This document shows, piece after piece, positions 1 through 7,335 of a stretch of 39,429 nucleotides of DNA. The stretch is from CAZMHJ01 sp046350635. GTDB lineage: Bacteria; Patescibacteriota; Saccharimonadia; Saccharimonadales; CAIOMD01. The translations under genes and the position numbers were made by a program. Each line of letters opens with the position of its first letter. Position 1 is the stretch's first letter. The notes beneath the pieces were generated by a model, which ran no database searches, was not told the DNA's origin, and saw only the letters and a list, made by a program, of their open reading frames with translations. The stretch lies in assembly GCA_046350635.1 (NCBI GenBank), contig JAXLZY010000006.1, positions 1-39,429 of the forward strand. The letters are read 5' to 3'.

Positions 1-605
1 TCAGTCTCTGACATTTTTTGTATTCTATCAATTAGCCGAATAACCTTAAGGCTCGATTCGTCATCAAGCCCAAATTGCTCACTCATAATGAAATTAACTA
101 GTTTTCGACTATTCAATAGGATCGAATACATGTCACGGGTAGCGCCAAATTGCTGCATTACGCTATCTGCAACCATGACCAGCTCGTGATCACCGGGCAA
201 ACCAGCCTCACCAAATAAGTCTACATTCAGTTGCCAGTGCTCTCGCAAACGGCCACGCTGTGGGCGCTCGTAGCGCCATAAGTTAGGGATACTAAACCAT
301 CTAAGTGGATAGGCAAGTTCTTGACGCCTGGCGGCTACTAAACGGCTGACCGTCGGGGTCATTTCGGGTCTTAATGTAACCTTACGGCCTCCACGATCTT
401 CAAATACATACGTTTGCTCGTTTACAATTTCTTCGCTTGTTTTTGCTAAGTAAAGGTCAAGCGGCTCAATAATCGAAGCATCATACTCTTCGTACCCGTA
501 GCGCATCGCAACGGTTCGCCAGGTATTAAAAATATAATCTTGTACCCGCTTTTCAGCTGGGTAAAAGTCTCGCGCCCCTTTGTAGCTTTGTGTAGATAGT
601 GCCAT
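1..605 (-). CDS. hisS: Histidyl-tRNA synthetase, N-terminal part (runs off window)
   Basis: Charges tRNA-His with histidine in the cytoplasm (class II aminoacyl-tRNA synthetase). The reverse strand reads MALSTQSYKGARDFYP from an ATG at 605 and stays open to base 1, about 201 codons, so the C-terminal half of the catalytic domain and the anticodon-binding domain lie outside. Visible family marks are the N-terminal KGARDFYP block, the motif TLRPEMTP near residue 80 and the class II motif 2 region RYERPQRGRLREHWQLNVD near residues 114-132. The start lies 10 nt after the stop of the upstream membrane-protein gene. No Shine-Dalgarno is present; a TATAAT sits 9 nt upstream of ATG, so the message may be leaderless. 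Identification is firm; only the missing part is unknown. Confidence 0.95.
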   Translation of the reverse strand, partial: MALSTQSYKGARDFYPAEKRVQDYIFNTWRTVAMRYGYEEYDASIIEPLDLYLAKTSEEIVNEQTYVFEDRGGRKVTLRPEMTPTVSRLVAARRQELAYPLRWFSIPNLWRYERPQRGRLREHWQLNVDLFGEAGLPGDHELVMVADSVMQQFGATRDMYSILLNSRKLVNFIMSEQFGLDDESSLKVIRLIDRIQKMSET

Positions 606-614
606 TGCGTCGAT

Positions 615-620
615 ATTATA
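615..620 (-). promoter_or_regulatory. Perfect -10 box (TATAAT) for hisS
   Basis: The reverse strand has TATAAT followed by 9 nt and the hisS ATG. It overlaps the stop codon of the preceding gene (TAA at 616-618). The -35 region is poor. Transcription starting about 7 nt downstream would begin almost at the start codon, giving a leaderless mRNA. Confidence 0.5.
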
Positions 621-915
621 CCTGTTGTTCAAAGTTACCGTGTACTAAAACATGCCAAACAGTTTTGGCGAGTTTTTTTCGTGGCACCGTTTTCATAAGT
701 GCCAAGACTTGCTTACCAGCTATAAGGATACCGAGCAGCCCGATAACAGTTTGTATAGCCATAATCCAAAACGTTACTTGGCCTGTGTCACTATTACCGA
801 GCCATTTTGCGATTGCTGGTGCGGCTGCCCAGATTGGAGCCCACCAAAATACGATGCATACAACACCGATACGGAGACGTAGTGGTGATACTGATATTTC
901 TTCTGTTTTATCCAT
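616..915 (-). CDS. Small integral membrane protein, function unknown
   Basis: A 99-residue protein starting MDKTEEISVSP. Two hydrophobic stretches (about residues 16-39 and 47-73) predict two or three membrane spans, with a basic C-terminal tail (VPRKKLAKTVW). I do not recognise a family. It lies directly upstream of hisS with a 10-nt gap and may be read through into it. Its own promoter is well placed: TTGGTC, 18 nt, TATACT, then 8 nt to ATG, again with no Shine-Dalgarno. It is transcribed divergently from the membrane protein at 1002. The hydrophobic pattern and clean placement support a real gene; the role is unknown. Confidence 0.75.
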   Translation of the reverse strand: MDKTEEISVSPLRLRIGVVCIVFWWAPIWAAAPAIAKWLGNSDTGQVTFWIMAIQTVIGLLGILIAGKQVLALMKTVPRKKLAKTVWHVLVHGNFEQQV

Positions 916-923
916 TGATATGT

Positions 924-953
924 AGTATAGCGCGCTATATTGCTATTGACCAA
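924..953. promoter_or_regulatory. Interlocked divergent promoters with a 14-bp palindrome
   Basis: Leftward promoter: -35 TTGGTC (948-953, reverse strand) and -10 TATACT (924-929) for the 99-residue membrane protein. Rightward: a candidate -10 TATATT at 936-941 for the gene at 1002. The perfect palindrome TATAGCGCGCTATA (926-939) joins the two -10 boxes, so the two polymerases cannot bind together and a dimeric regulator could sit there. The rightward -35 is weak. Confidence 0.45.
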
Positions 954-1001
954 CTTCTCATAAGCGTGTTGAATGAAGATATCAGAAATAAGGAGGATCT
1001 A

Positions 1002-1637
1002 ATGGCAACATCTAATGATGCGCCGAGCAAGGATGGTGATTTTTTCACCCTTGTTGGTGAGGCGTTCAAAATGTACAAAGACAGTTGGGAAGCACTAAAG
1101 CTTAACCTTTCGACCTTTATCTTGGCAGTCATCGTACCGGTAGGTATTATTACGCTCGGATTTATCGTTTCGTTTATGCTCGGTGCGTTTGGTGGTACTG
1201 CCGAAAACAGTACAGCATCTGGTTTTTCAGTAGTACTTAGTGGGTTAGTGCTCATAGCTAGCATCGTACTTGCGCTTATCTTTGCGCCAGCGGTAATTAT
1301 TACCCAGATTGAAAGTGTTAAGGGTAATAAGGTTCAGTTCAGCGAAGTCTTTGAAAAGAGTAAAAAGTTTGTGCTAAGGTTTATTGGACTCGGCATTCTT
1401 GCTGGGCTCATTATCGAGATTCCTGCAGTACTTTTGTTCTTTACAATCTTCTTGTTCCCACTCGGAATTTTGTGGGCAGTCATAGCTGCATTCTTCTTAG
1501 TTTTGGCACCATACATTCTTATCGATAAAGATCTAGGTATTATCGATTCCATGAAGGCAAGCTTAGACCTAACGAAAAAGAACTGGCAATGGGTTCTTGC
1601 AGCGTATGTCGTAATAATTAGCTATCACCAACTGTAG
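1002..1637 (+). CDS. Polytopic membrane protein, apparently frameshifted at its C-terminus
   Basis: Start chosen at ATG 1002 because AGGAGGATCT lies just before it; the frame is open further upstream (from 807) but that part overlaps the divergent gene and its promoter. The product begins MATSNDAPSKDGDFFTLVGE and has about five hydrophobic segments (residues ~37-62, ~76-96, ~128-148, ~152-172 and ~203-211). It resembles, by layout only, uncharacterised CPR membrane proteins with a repeated 'KSLxLTKKNW..' segment before a last helix pair; here SLDLTKKNWQWVL is visible. The reading frame stops at 1635-1637 in the middle of a hydrophobic run. Shifting frame near 1620-1627 gives a further membrane-like tail (WLIKLVLSLLYFCLIFNLR) ending with TAA at 1705-1707, just before a terminator. 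The C-terminus is therefore probably wrong as sequenced. Confidence 0.7.
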   Translation: MATSNDAPSKDGDFFTLVGEAFKMYKDSWEALKLNLSTFILAVIVPVGIITLGFIVSFMLGAFGGTAENSTASGFSVVLSGLVLIASIVLALIFAPAVIITQIESVKGNKVQFSEVFEKSKKFVLRFIGLGILAGLIIEIPAVLLFFTIFLFPLGILWAVIAAFFLVLAPYILIDKDLGIIDSMKASLDLTKKNWQWVLAAYVVIISYHQL

Positions 1638-1740
1638 ACCAGTTTGCTGGCTGATTAAGCTTGTATTGTCACTACTGTACTTCTGTTTAATCTTTAATTT
1701 ACGTTAAAAAAATTAAAGTGTAGTGTTTAAATCAGCTGAT

Positions 1741-1768
1741 AAAAACCTACCGCATTAGGCGGGTTTTT
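1741..1768. terminator. Bidirectional intrinsic terminator
   Basis: AAAAAC-CTA-CCGC, loop ATTAG, GCGG-GTTTTT forms a stem with A-run on one side and T-run on the other. It lies between the rightward membrane-protein gene and the leftward coiled-coil gene, whose extended reading frame ends with TAA at 1767-1769, at the edge of the hairpin. Confidence 0.75.
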
Positions 1769-1952
1769 ACTTTTGGCGTATTTGTACTATTTGCCGTTTA
1801 AGATCACCCTTTTGGCTAGAGAGCGCAAAGCGCCGTTTATTTATTGGAACAATAAATTCATCTAGATCCCTAAGTTCTCTCTTATAGCGTGTGACGAGCA
1901 TTGTCATTTTGATCCGCCACGCAATATCTTTAGCTAACAGATCTACTTCATT

Positions 1953-2261
1953 TTATAACGGTGGTTCCATATTGCATTTTAACGATTCAATTCTATCGTG
2001 GCAGTGCCGAATTTCATCTTCAAGAGGTGCTAGTTTTTCTTTATGTATTTTTGCTTCATCATCCAAGTCGCTAATGGCTTGTTCGAGTGCTTCTATTTCG
2101 ACATTTAGTCGCTGAACTTCTGCAAGTGCTTCGGGCGATAGCTCTTCGTCGGTTAACAGCTGTACCTCAACATTGTCGGCCTTATCAGTATTGTCTGTAC
2201 TTAAATCACCAGCTACAACGCCGGATTCATAGGCATCTTCATCAATAAACTCATGATTCAT
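1953..2261 (-). CDS. Acidic coiled-coil protein interrupted by an in-frame TAA
   Basis: A 102-residue product, MNHEFIDEDAYESGVVAGD, with an acidic N-terminus and a heptad-like coiled coil from about residue 45 (LNVEIEALEQAISDLDDEAK). No family recognised. The TAA at 1953-1955 is odd: the same frame continues with no shift for 61 more codons to a TAA at 1767-1769, next to the terminator. The extra part (NEVDLLAKDIAWRIK onward, then RYKRELRDLDEF) is charged, coiled-coil-like and plainly protein-like. The natural product is therefore probably about 164 residues, with either a real nonsense mutation or a base error at 1953-1955. It follows tyrS with a 33-nt gap and may be co-transcribed. No clear ribosome-binding site. 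Confidence 0.7.
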   Translation of the reverse strand: MNHEFIDEDAYESGVVAGDLSTDNTDKADNVEVQLLTDEELSPEALAEVQRLNVEIEALEQAISDLDDEAKIHKEKLAPLEDEIRHCHDRIESLKCNMEPPL

Positions 2262-2294
2262 AACAAGTATTTAATAACTTTTTTGTTTTAAAGT

Positions 2295-3545
2295 CTACTT
2301 TATTGCAATTATTACTTGTGCATTTTTGCCACGCCGTAGTACTGCATAGCCGTTAATCGCATCTTCTGCATCAAGCGTGGTTTTTCCTAACGGAATTTGT
2401 GAACCATTAATGTAAATTGCATTGCTTTCTAGAAAGCGTCGGGCTTCGCCCTTACTACTCGCTAGGCCTGCATCGACAAGCGCACCAGCCAATTCAACGC
2501 CTGCAAACGCCTCAAAAACACCAAGCTCGTTACCTAATGCTTCAAAATCTTCTGTCGTAAGTTCATCATAGGCGCGCGCACCAAAAAGTACTTCGCTGAT
2601 ACGCTTTACGCTTTCAGCACGGGCTTCGCCATGAACAATCTTAGTTACCTCGTACGCGAGTGTTTTTTGCGCCAATCGGCTTGCTTTATCTTGTTCAAAT
2701 TCTGAAATTAAAGCTTCGATTTCGTCTTTTGAGAGTAACGTGTAGATTTTTAGGTAATCCGCAACACCTTCGTCGTCGACATTAAGCCAAAACTGATAGA
2801 ACTGGTAGGGGGTTGTAAGTTCTGGGTCAAGCCAGACCGCACCAGCTTCGCTTTTTCCAAACTTCTTACCGGTAGCTTTATTAATTACGAGTGGTGCGCT
2901 CATTGCTTGTGCATCAGCATTTTCTTTCTTTCGAATAAGCGGTACACCTGATAGCATATTTCCCCACTGGTCAGAGCCTCCAATTTGCAGTTGGACGCCA
3001 TGGTTCTTGTATAGGTGCCAAAAGTCATATCCTTGGATAAGCGAGTAGCTAAATTCTGCATAGCTAATACCTGAGCCGCCTTCACCCATGCGGGTAGCAA
3101 TGTAATCCCTTTGTACAAGCTCGGTCATGCTAAAGTGCTTGCCAACGTCACGCAAAAATTCTAGATAACCGACATTCTGAAACCAGTCGTAATTATCTAC
3201 GAGTGCAAATTTTTGGCCATCAAATAATCGATTAACTTGCCCTGCAATGGCCTCGACATTTGCCTTAATCTCTTCTCGTGACTTTAAATCACGTTCGTCA
3301 GCCTTACCACCTGGGTCACCAATGAGGCTTGTTGCGCCACCAACGAGAAGAACTGTGTTCCAGCCATAGTCGAGAAGTCGTCGGGCCAACATAAATAATG
3401 CAAGGTTACCAATGGTCATACTTGGCGACGAGCAATCGACACCTAGATAGAACGTTTTAGGCTCATCAAGATATGTAATATCTTCGAATGTTTTATCTTT
3501 AATTAAACCGCGCCACAGTAAATCTTCTGAAAGTTTTGTATCCAT
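2295..3545 (-). CDS. tyrS: Tyrosyl-tRNA synthetase
   Basis: Charges tRNA-Tyr with tyrosine (class I synthetase, cytoplasm). The 416-residue length is normal for bacterial TyrS. Visible marks: the HIGH-equivalent segment in CSSPSMTIGNL near residue 45, YAEFSYSLIQGYD and QIGGSDQWGN in the tyrosine/ATP pocket, the KMSKS-equivalent KFGKS near residue 229, and a C-terminal S4 RNA-binding domain (about residues 345-415, with SKGEARRFLESNAIYING). ATG at 3545 gives the expected N-terminus. There is no Shine-Dalgarno; a possible -10 (TATCCT) lies 11 nt before the start. Divergent from the tRNA-Leu gene. Confidence 0.97.
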   Translation of the reverse strand: MDTKLSEDLLWRGLIKDKTFEDITYLDEPKTFYLGVDCSSPSMTIGNLALFMLARRLLDYGWNTVLLVGGATSLIGDPGGKADERDLKSREEIKANVEAIAGQVNRLFDGQKFALVDNYDWFQNVGYLEFLRDVGKHFSMTELVQRDYIATRMGEGGSGISYAEFSYSLIQGYDFWHLYKNHGVQLQIGGSDQWGNMLSGVPLIRKKENADAQAMSAPLVINKATGKKFGKSEAGAVWLDPELTTPYQFYQFWLNVDDEGVADYLKIYTLLSKDEIEALISEFEQDKASRLAQKTLAYEVTKIVHGEARAESVKRISEVLFGARAYDELTTEDFEALGNELGVFEAFAGVELAGALVDAGLASSKGEARRFLESNAIYINGSQIPLGKTTLDAEDAINGYAVLRRGKNAQVIIAIK

Positions 3546-3590
3546 ATCTGTTTAATAGGATACCATAACGTAAAACTCGCCTCTGGTGTT

Positions 3591-3617
3591 TTGCAAAATA
3601 ATTTGATAGATTAATAA
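3591..3617 (+). promoter_or_regulatory. Probable promoter of tRNA-Leu
   Basis: TTGCAA (3591-3596), 15-nt spacer, TAATAA (3612-3617). Transcription would start a few bases before the tRNA 5' end at 3629. The same -35 hexamer TTGCAA is used before the large surface-protein gene. Confidence 0.4.
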
Positions 3618-3628
3618 AGCACTTTTAA

Positions 3629-3713
3629 GCGCGAGTGGTGGAATTGGTAGACACGCTAGCCTTAGGAGCTAGTGCCGCAAGGCGTGGAGGTTCAAGTCCT
3701 CTCTCGCGTACCA
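3629..3713 (+). tRNA. tRNA-Leu, anticodon UAG
   Basis: An 85-nt class II tRNA. The acceptor stem GCGCGAG pairs with CTCGCGT (one G-U at the end), followed by discriminator A and an encoded CCA. The D arm contains GGTGGAATTGGTAGACAC, the anticodon stem-loop is CTAGC-CTTAGGA-GCTAG with anticodon TAG (reads CUA, and CUN by wobble), the long variable arm is TGCCGCAAGGCGT, and the T arm is GGAGG-TTCAAGT-CCTC. It is followed at once by a terminator. Confidence 0.97.
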
Positions 3714-3714
3714 A

Positions 3715-3747
3715 AAAATAACCCCAGTATTGGGGTTATTTTTTTCG
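3715..3747. terminator. Terminator after tRNA-Leu, shared with rsmD end
   Basis: AAAATAACCCC, short loop AGTAT, then TGGGGTTATTTTTTT. The T-run lies on the tRNA (rightward) side, but the A-rich left arm makes it usable in both directions. The stop codon of the leftward rsmD (TAA at 3736-3738) lies inside the stem. Confidence 0.85.
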
Positions 3748-3993
3748 ATAAAAAACCAGGGTACCGTCGCCGTAATTTTTTTTGCTTATTAATTCTAGAC
3801 CGTCAAAGTCAAAATCAGCCGAGCCTGTAGGCTTAGAAATAACCAGCAACCCATCCTTGGCAACATTCTCGGTAATTTGGACAAGTTGTGTTGGGTGAAT
3901 ATCGTCATAGGGCGGATCACAAATTCAGCGTCATCAAATCCATTAAAGGTGCTTTTATTGTAGCTAGCCGTATCGGCTCGAACTAATCGGCAC
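3736..3993 (-). pseudogene. rsmD: RsmD, C-terminal part, displaced by two frameshifts
   Basis: This stretch continues the methyltransferase begun at 4266 but in other frames. From about 3993 to 3919 it reads CRLVRADTASYNKSTFNGFDD then AEFV. After a second shift at 3918/3919 it reads DPPYDDIHPTQLVQITENVA, and runs on to LVFYRKK and TAA at 3736-3738. DPPY is the catalytic motif IV of this methyltransferase family and is intact. Removing one A from the run at 3994-3998 and adding one base between 3918 and 3919 restores a single ordinary reading frame. Two compensating single-base indels in an otherwise well-conserved gene suggest sequencing error more than decay. Confidence 0.75.
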
Positions 3994-4266
3994 TTTTTCG
4001 TCGAGCCCAAGTTTCTTTATATTGCCGGTAATAACCTTTGCTACCGTTACATCAACTTCTGTAATTAGAGCTTTTTTAGCACCTCGACTAACCGCCTCGA
4101 ATGCGACCGCACCACTGCCACCATACGCATCAAATATTGTTAAATCAGTAATATCACCAAGTACGTTGAATAATGCACCCCGCATTTTTTCGCTCATGGG
4201 GTGCGTTTTGTGGCTGTGCGGGCTATCGAAGTTTCGACCCCGTAGTGTTCCGGCAATAATTCTCAT
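3964..4266 (-). CDS. rsmD: 16S rRNA (guanine966-N2)-methyltransferase RsmD, N-terminal fragment
   Basis: RsmD methylates G966 of 16S rRNA using SAM. The fragment starts MRIIAGTLRGRNFDSPHSHK, the diagnostic N-terminus, followed by HPMSEKMRGALFNVLGDI and the SAM-binding glycine motif FDAYGGSGAVAFEAVSRGA (about residues 44-62). After LGLDEK (about residue 90) the frame turns to nonsense and stops at 3964; the rest is found in neighbouring frames down to 3736. The intact protein would be about 176 residues. It lies 39 nt after the phospholipase C-like gene, in the recG operon. Confidence 0.85.
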   Translation of the reverse strand: MRIIAGTLRGRNFDSPHSHKTHPMSEKMRGALFNVLGDITDLTIFDAYGGSGAVAFEAVSRGAKKALITEVDVTVAKVITGNIKKLGLDEKVPISSSRYG

Positions 4267-4305
4267 ACCGCCCCTAGAGTAGTCTCTTACGACACGTCTG
4301 TAAAG

Positions 4306-5127
4306 TTAAATTTCGGCGCTAGCGAGGCCGGCGTCTTTTGCGGCCAAGTACCACGCAACGGTCACCGTTTTTGCCATCCGTGGTGCGAGCTCCTTGCGTA
4401 CCTGCTGGGCAAGCTGTGGTGTCCAGCCACGCTTATAGAATTGCTCATACATGTCGAGCAGGGCAACTTCGCGTGCTACTCGCTTAAAATATTCGCTAAG
4501 ACCGATTTGCTCGGCCTTTTTTAAATCGTATCGTGTTGGTGATGCAATAAGGCGTGTCATGGGGGCCATTACCATTGCAGCGCCCCACTCAAATAGCGCA
4601 TGGGTAGTAAACAAGCCCTTGGCGCCCCACATTTCCCAGTTCTTTTTAAAAAGTTCACGTTTCGTATCGGCAGGGATGACTACCTTTTTTATCACAGTCG
4701 TGCGCGTTTCTTTACCTTCACCGCGTAAGCGCTCAAGTTCAGCTTCAAACGGGTAATGATGAGCAGGGGTAAGGCCATCAACCAAAGCATGCGCCAACCA
4801 ACTCGCTTCAAACGCTGCCCGCTCTAAGTTTTTTTCGACCAAATTTGCCACTAGCTTTTCGTAGTGTGCTTCCATTTGTTCTAGTAAGAGCCCGTCATCT
4901 GGGTCGAATGGGTCATAAAAATGCCATGGTGCATGTTCGCCATCTAATTTTGCCTTTGCACTATCCGGGCCATTCTTACCTTCGAAATGCAATAATAACT
5001 GCTTAGACGGAAAATGTTTGTCCGCAGTTAGCAGATCTTTTAGCGCACCACGAGCAGCACGGTCGACCTTTTGATGGGCGCCTAAAACATTGCCAGAAAT
5101 ATTAGTTAGTGTAGAACCAGAATACAT
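4306..5127 (-). CDS. Histidine-rich helical protein, phospholipase C/S1-nuclease-like (inferred)
   Basis: A 273-residue, mostly helical protein, MYSGSTLTNISGNVLGAHQK. It lacks a signal peptide. Conserved-looking histidine/aspartate clusters are spaced as metal ligands might be: GAHQKVDRAA near residue 16, LLHFEG near 46, HAPWHFYDPFDPDD near 64-78, and SWLAHALVDGLTPAHHYPF near 108-126. The last resembles the DxAHxxxDxxxPxHH type of signature in zinc-dependent phospholipase C and S1/P1 nucleases; this is an inference from pattern only. The C-terminal half contains hydrophobic helices and a basic MAKTVTVAW segment. Start is 15 nt after the recG stop, so it is co-transcribed with recG and probably rsmD. 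True function unknown. Confidence 0.75.
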   Translation of the reverse strand: MYSGSTLTNISGNVLGAHQKVDRAARGALKDLLTADKHFPSKQLLLHFEGKNGPDSAKAKLDGEHAPWHFYDPFDPDDGLLLEQMEAHYEKLVANLVEKNLERAAFEASWLAHALVDGLTPAHHYPFEAELERLRGEGKETRTTVIKKVVIPADTKRELFKKNWEMWGAKGLFTTHALFEWGAAMVMAPMTRLIASPTRYDLKKAEQIGLSEYFKRVAREVALLDMYEQFYKRGWTPQLAQQVRKELAPRMAKTVTVAWYLAAKDAGLASAEI

Positions 5128-5142
5128 GTGTGTTTGGCCGAC

Positions 5143-7185
5143 TTAGTTTAAATATGTCAGCTTGCTTGCGCGCTGCACGCTTGCAGCGATTTGCTTATAT
5201 TTTAGCAGGTCTTCCCCTGATTCAATAAACATTTTTACACCCATACGAGCTTTTGCGATAAGCTTTACATCGCTTAACTGCGCAATTCGTAAATCTAATG
5301 CACCATGTTGTCTAGTTCCGTAAATTGCACCAGGGCCACGAATTTCAAGATCAAGTTCGGCCAGTTCAAACCCATTTGTAGTTTCAGCAATCGCACGCAT
5401 ACGCTTAGAAGGCGCTTTGCTGTCTGTCATTACTAAATAACAATGCCCTTTATGCTCTGCGCGCCCTACGCGACCACGGAGCTGATGCAGCTGTGCAAGG
5501 CCAAATCTATCTGCGCCCAAAATAACCATAACAGTGGCATTTGCAACATCAACACCAACCTCAATCACAGTTGTCGAGACTAATACGTCAATTTCGTGAT
5601 TGCTAAACTGTCGCATTATTTCGTCTTTTTCGGCTGATTTCATGCGCCCGTGCAGTAAACCGACACGCCAGCCTTTGAGCTCTTTTTTTGTCAGCTGCTC
5701 GTAGGTTTTTTCGGCACTGGCTACTTGCAATACATCGCTTTCGGTAATTAGTGGGCACACCACGTACGCCTGCCTACCCTTTTTGAGCTCGGTATCAATT
5801 GCCTCGTACATTTGCTTTGTCGAGTTTGGCGAAACAATTGATGTTGTTACGCCCGCCCTTGTACTTGGTGCCTGATCGAGAATACTAATATCAAGTTCAC
5901 CGTACACCGTAAGCGCAAGACTTCGCGGAATAGGTGTTGCCGTTAAACACAGTACGTGAGGCATGTGGCCGGCCTTGGTGTGGAGTTTTTGGCGTTGTTG
6001 AACCCCAAAACGATGCTGTTCATCAACAATCACTAACCCTAGATGATGCCAATCAACTGATTCTTGTAAGATTGCGTGCGTTCCAACGACAATAGCAACA
6101 TCATTTTCTTTAATGCGATTCTTGAGCTCTTTTTTAGCTTTTGCGTTTACCCCGCCCGTTAATAATGCAACCTTATTTGCGAGTGGGCTATGGGCTAGTA
6201 CTTTAGCAAGCGTATTAGCATGTTGCTGTGCTAAAAGCTCAGTAGGAGCCAGAAAAGCCACTTGCATACCCGCTTCTGCCACCATCAGTGCAGTCATAGC
6301 CGCTATAACAGTTTTGCCCGAGCCCACATCGCCTTCGACTAAGCGGTTCATAGGTTCTTCACTATCTATATCTTTATATATTTGCCAGACCGTTTTGCGT
6401 TGCGCGTCAGTTAAGGTAAACGGTAAGTGAGCTACGAATTCTTTGGCACTTGCTTCTTTGAACGGTATCGGCACTGCTTCTGCAAGGTTCGCTTCGGTAC
6501 GATTGGCATACGCGGCCATCATTACGACAAATAATTCCTCAAACCCTAGCCGTTCTTTAGCGCGAGCAAGTTCTTCTGAAGATTCTGGCAAATGTATTGC
6601 CCTTAGTGCATCCGATTTACTCATTAAGCCAGCCTTTTTTATGATTGCAGCTGGCATTGTTTCTGCAATCGTAGCAAAAACAGGTGTTACCTGAGCCACC
6701 AACTTTCTAAGTAATACCGATGTTAATTGTCCACTTTCGCGGTAGGTCGCTAAAATACGTGCCGTATGGGTGTGGATCGTGTCTTCGACAAGTTCTACGC
6801 TCGGGTTTGTAATCTGAAGCCTTTGGTTCTGAAACACAAATTCACCACTTATATAGTAGGGTTTACCGGCCTGTAAATTTTTTGCTCTGTATGGTTGGTT
6901 AAACCAAATAACCTTTACACGACCCGTGTCATCATTAGCAACAGCCTCGGTTATATGGAGCCCTCGTCGTACTCTTTTTTCTTTTATTTCGCTAAAGTGG
7001 GCCTTTAGAGTAACAAGCCCAGGTTTAAGCTGACCGATATATATGACGTGTGAATAATCGTCATATTTACGGGGAAAATACTCTATTAAATCACCAACCG
7101 TCGCAAGGCCGGCTGCTTCTAGTCGTGCTGAAACAACGCTCCCAACCCCTTTAAGCTCTGTTAGTGGCGTCTCTATTGTCATCAT
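5143..7185 (-). CDS. recG: ATP-dependent DNA helicase RecG
   Basis: Branch-migrates and regresses stalled replication forks and recombination intermediates. The 680-residue length is typical. Domain order: helix-hairpin-helix-like start (LKGVGSVVSARLEAAGL), OB-fold wedge (about residues 55-150), then two helicase lobes with Walker A GDVGSGKT (about 285), DEQH box in VDEQHRFGVQQRQ, TATPIPRSLALT, LHGRMKSAEKDEIM, TTVIEVGVDVANA and QLRGRVGRAEHKGHCYL, and a C-terminal RecG wedge-contact segment. Two ATGs stand side by side (7185 and 7182). TACACT is 7 nt before the second and no Shine-Dalgarno is present, so 7182 may be the true start of a leaderless mRNA. It heads a leftward operon with the 273-residue gene and rsmD. 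Confidence 0.97.
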   Translation of the reverse strand: MMTIETPLTELKGVGSVVSARLEAAGLATVGDLIEYFPRKYDDYSHVIYIGQLKPGLVTLKAHFSEIKEKRVRRGLHITEAVANDDTGRVKVIWFNQPYRAKNLQAGKPYYISGEFVFQNQRLQITNPSVELVEDTIHTHTARILATYRESGQLTSVLLRKLVAQVTPVFATIAETMPAAIIKKAGLMSKSDALRAIHLPESSEELARAKERLGFEELFVVMMAAYANRTEANLAEAVPIPFKEASAKEFVAHLPFTLTDAQRKTVWQIYKDIDSEEPMNRLVEGDVGSGKTVIAAMTALMVAEAGMQVAFLAPTELLAQQHANTLAKVLAHSPLANKVALLTGGVNAKAKKELKNRIKENDVAIVVGTHAILQESVDWHHLGLVIVDEQHRFGVQQRQKLHTKAGHMPHVLCLTATPIPRSLALTVYGELDISILDQAPSTRAGVTTSIVSPNSTKQMYEAIDTELKKGRQAYVVCPLITESDVLQVASAEKTYEQLTKKELKGWRVGLLHGRMKSAEKDEIMRQFSNHEIDVLVSTTVIEVGVDVANATVMVILGADRFGLAQLHQLRGRVGRAEHKGHCYLVMTDSKAPSKRMRAIAETTNGFELAELDLEIRGPGAIYGTRQHGALDLRIAQLSDVKLIAKARMGVKMFIESGEDLLKYKQIAASVQRASKLTYLN

Positions 7186-7189
7186 TACC

Positions 7190-7195
7190 AGTGTA
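7190..7195 (-). promoter_or_regulatory. Candidate -10 (TACACT) of recG
   Basis: TACACT lies 4 nt before the first and 7 nt before the second recG ATG. No convincing -35 or ribosome-binding site is seen. Confidence 0.3.
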
Positions 7196-7293
7196 CGCTA
7201 CTCAGCGATTTATCAGCTAAAAAGGCCAGACTATTAGGCAATATTATGCGTAAAAAATCATAAGAATAATTACGTACCCAGGGCAAAATTTGC

Positions 7294-7299
7294 TATACT
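7294..7299 (+). promoter_or_regulatory. Extended -10 (TGC-TATACT) of the PBP gene
   Basis: TGC followed by TATACT, a good extended -10, with a weak TTACGT 18 nt upstream. The leader is about 30 nt and ends in AAGAGGAT, a Shine-Dalgarno just before ATG 7336. Confidence 0.55.
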
Positions 7300-7335
7300 A
7301 AATCGTGATATTTGAGGTGAAATTTCAAGAGGATA

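Noticed and set aside
807..1001. Upstream extension of the membrane protein at 1002
   Set aside because: It overlaps the divergent gene and its promoter; AGGAGG is placed exactly for ATG 1002.
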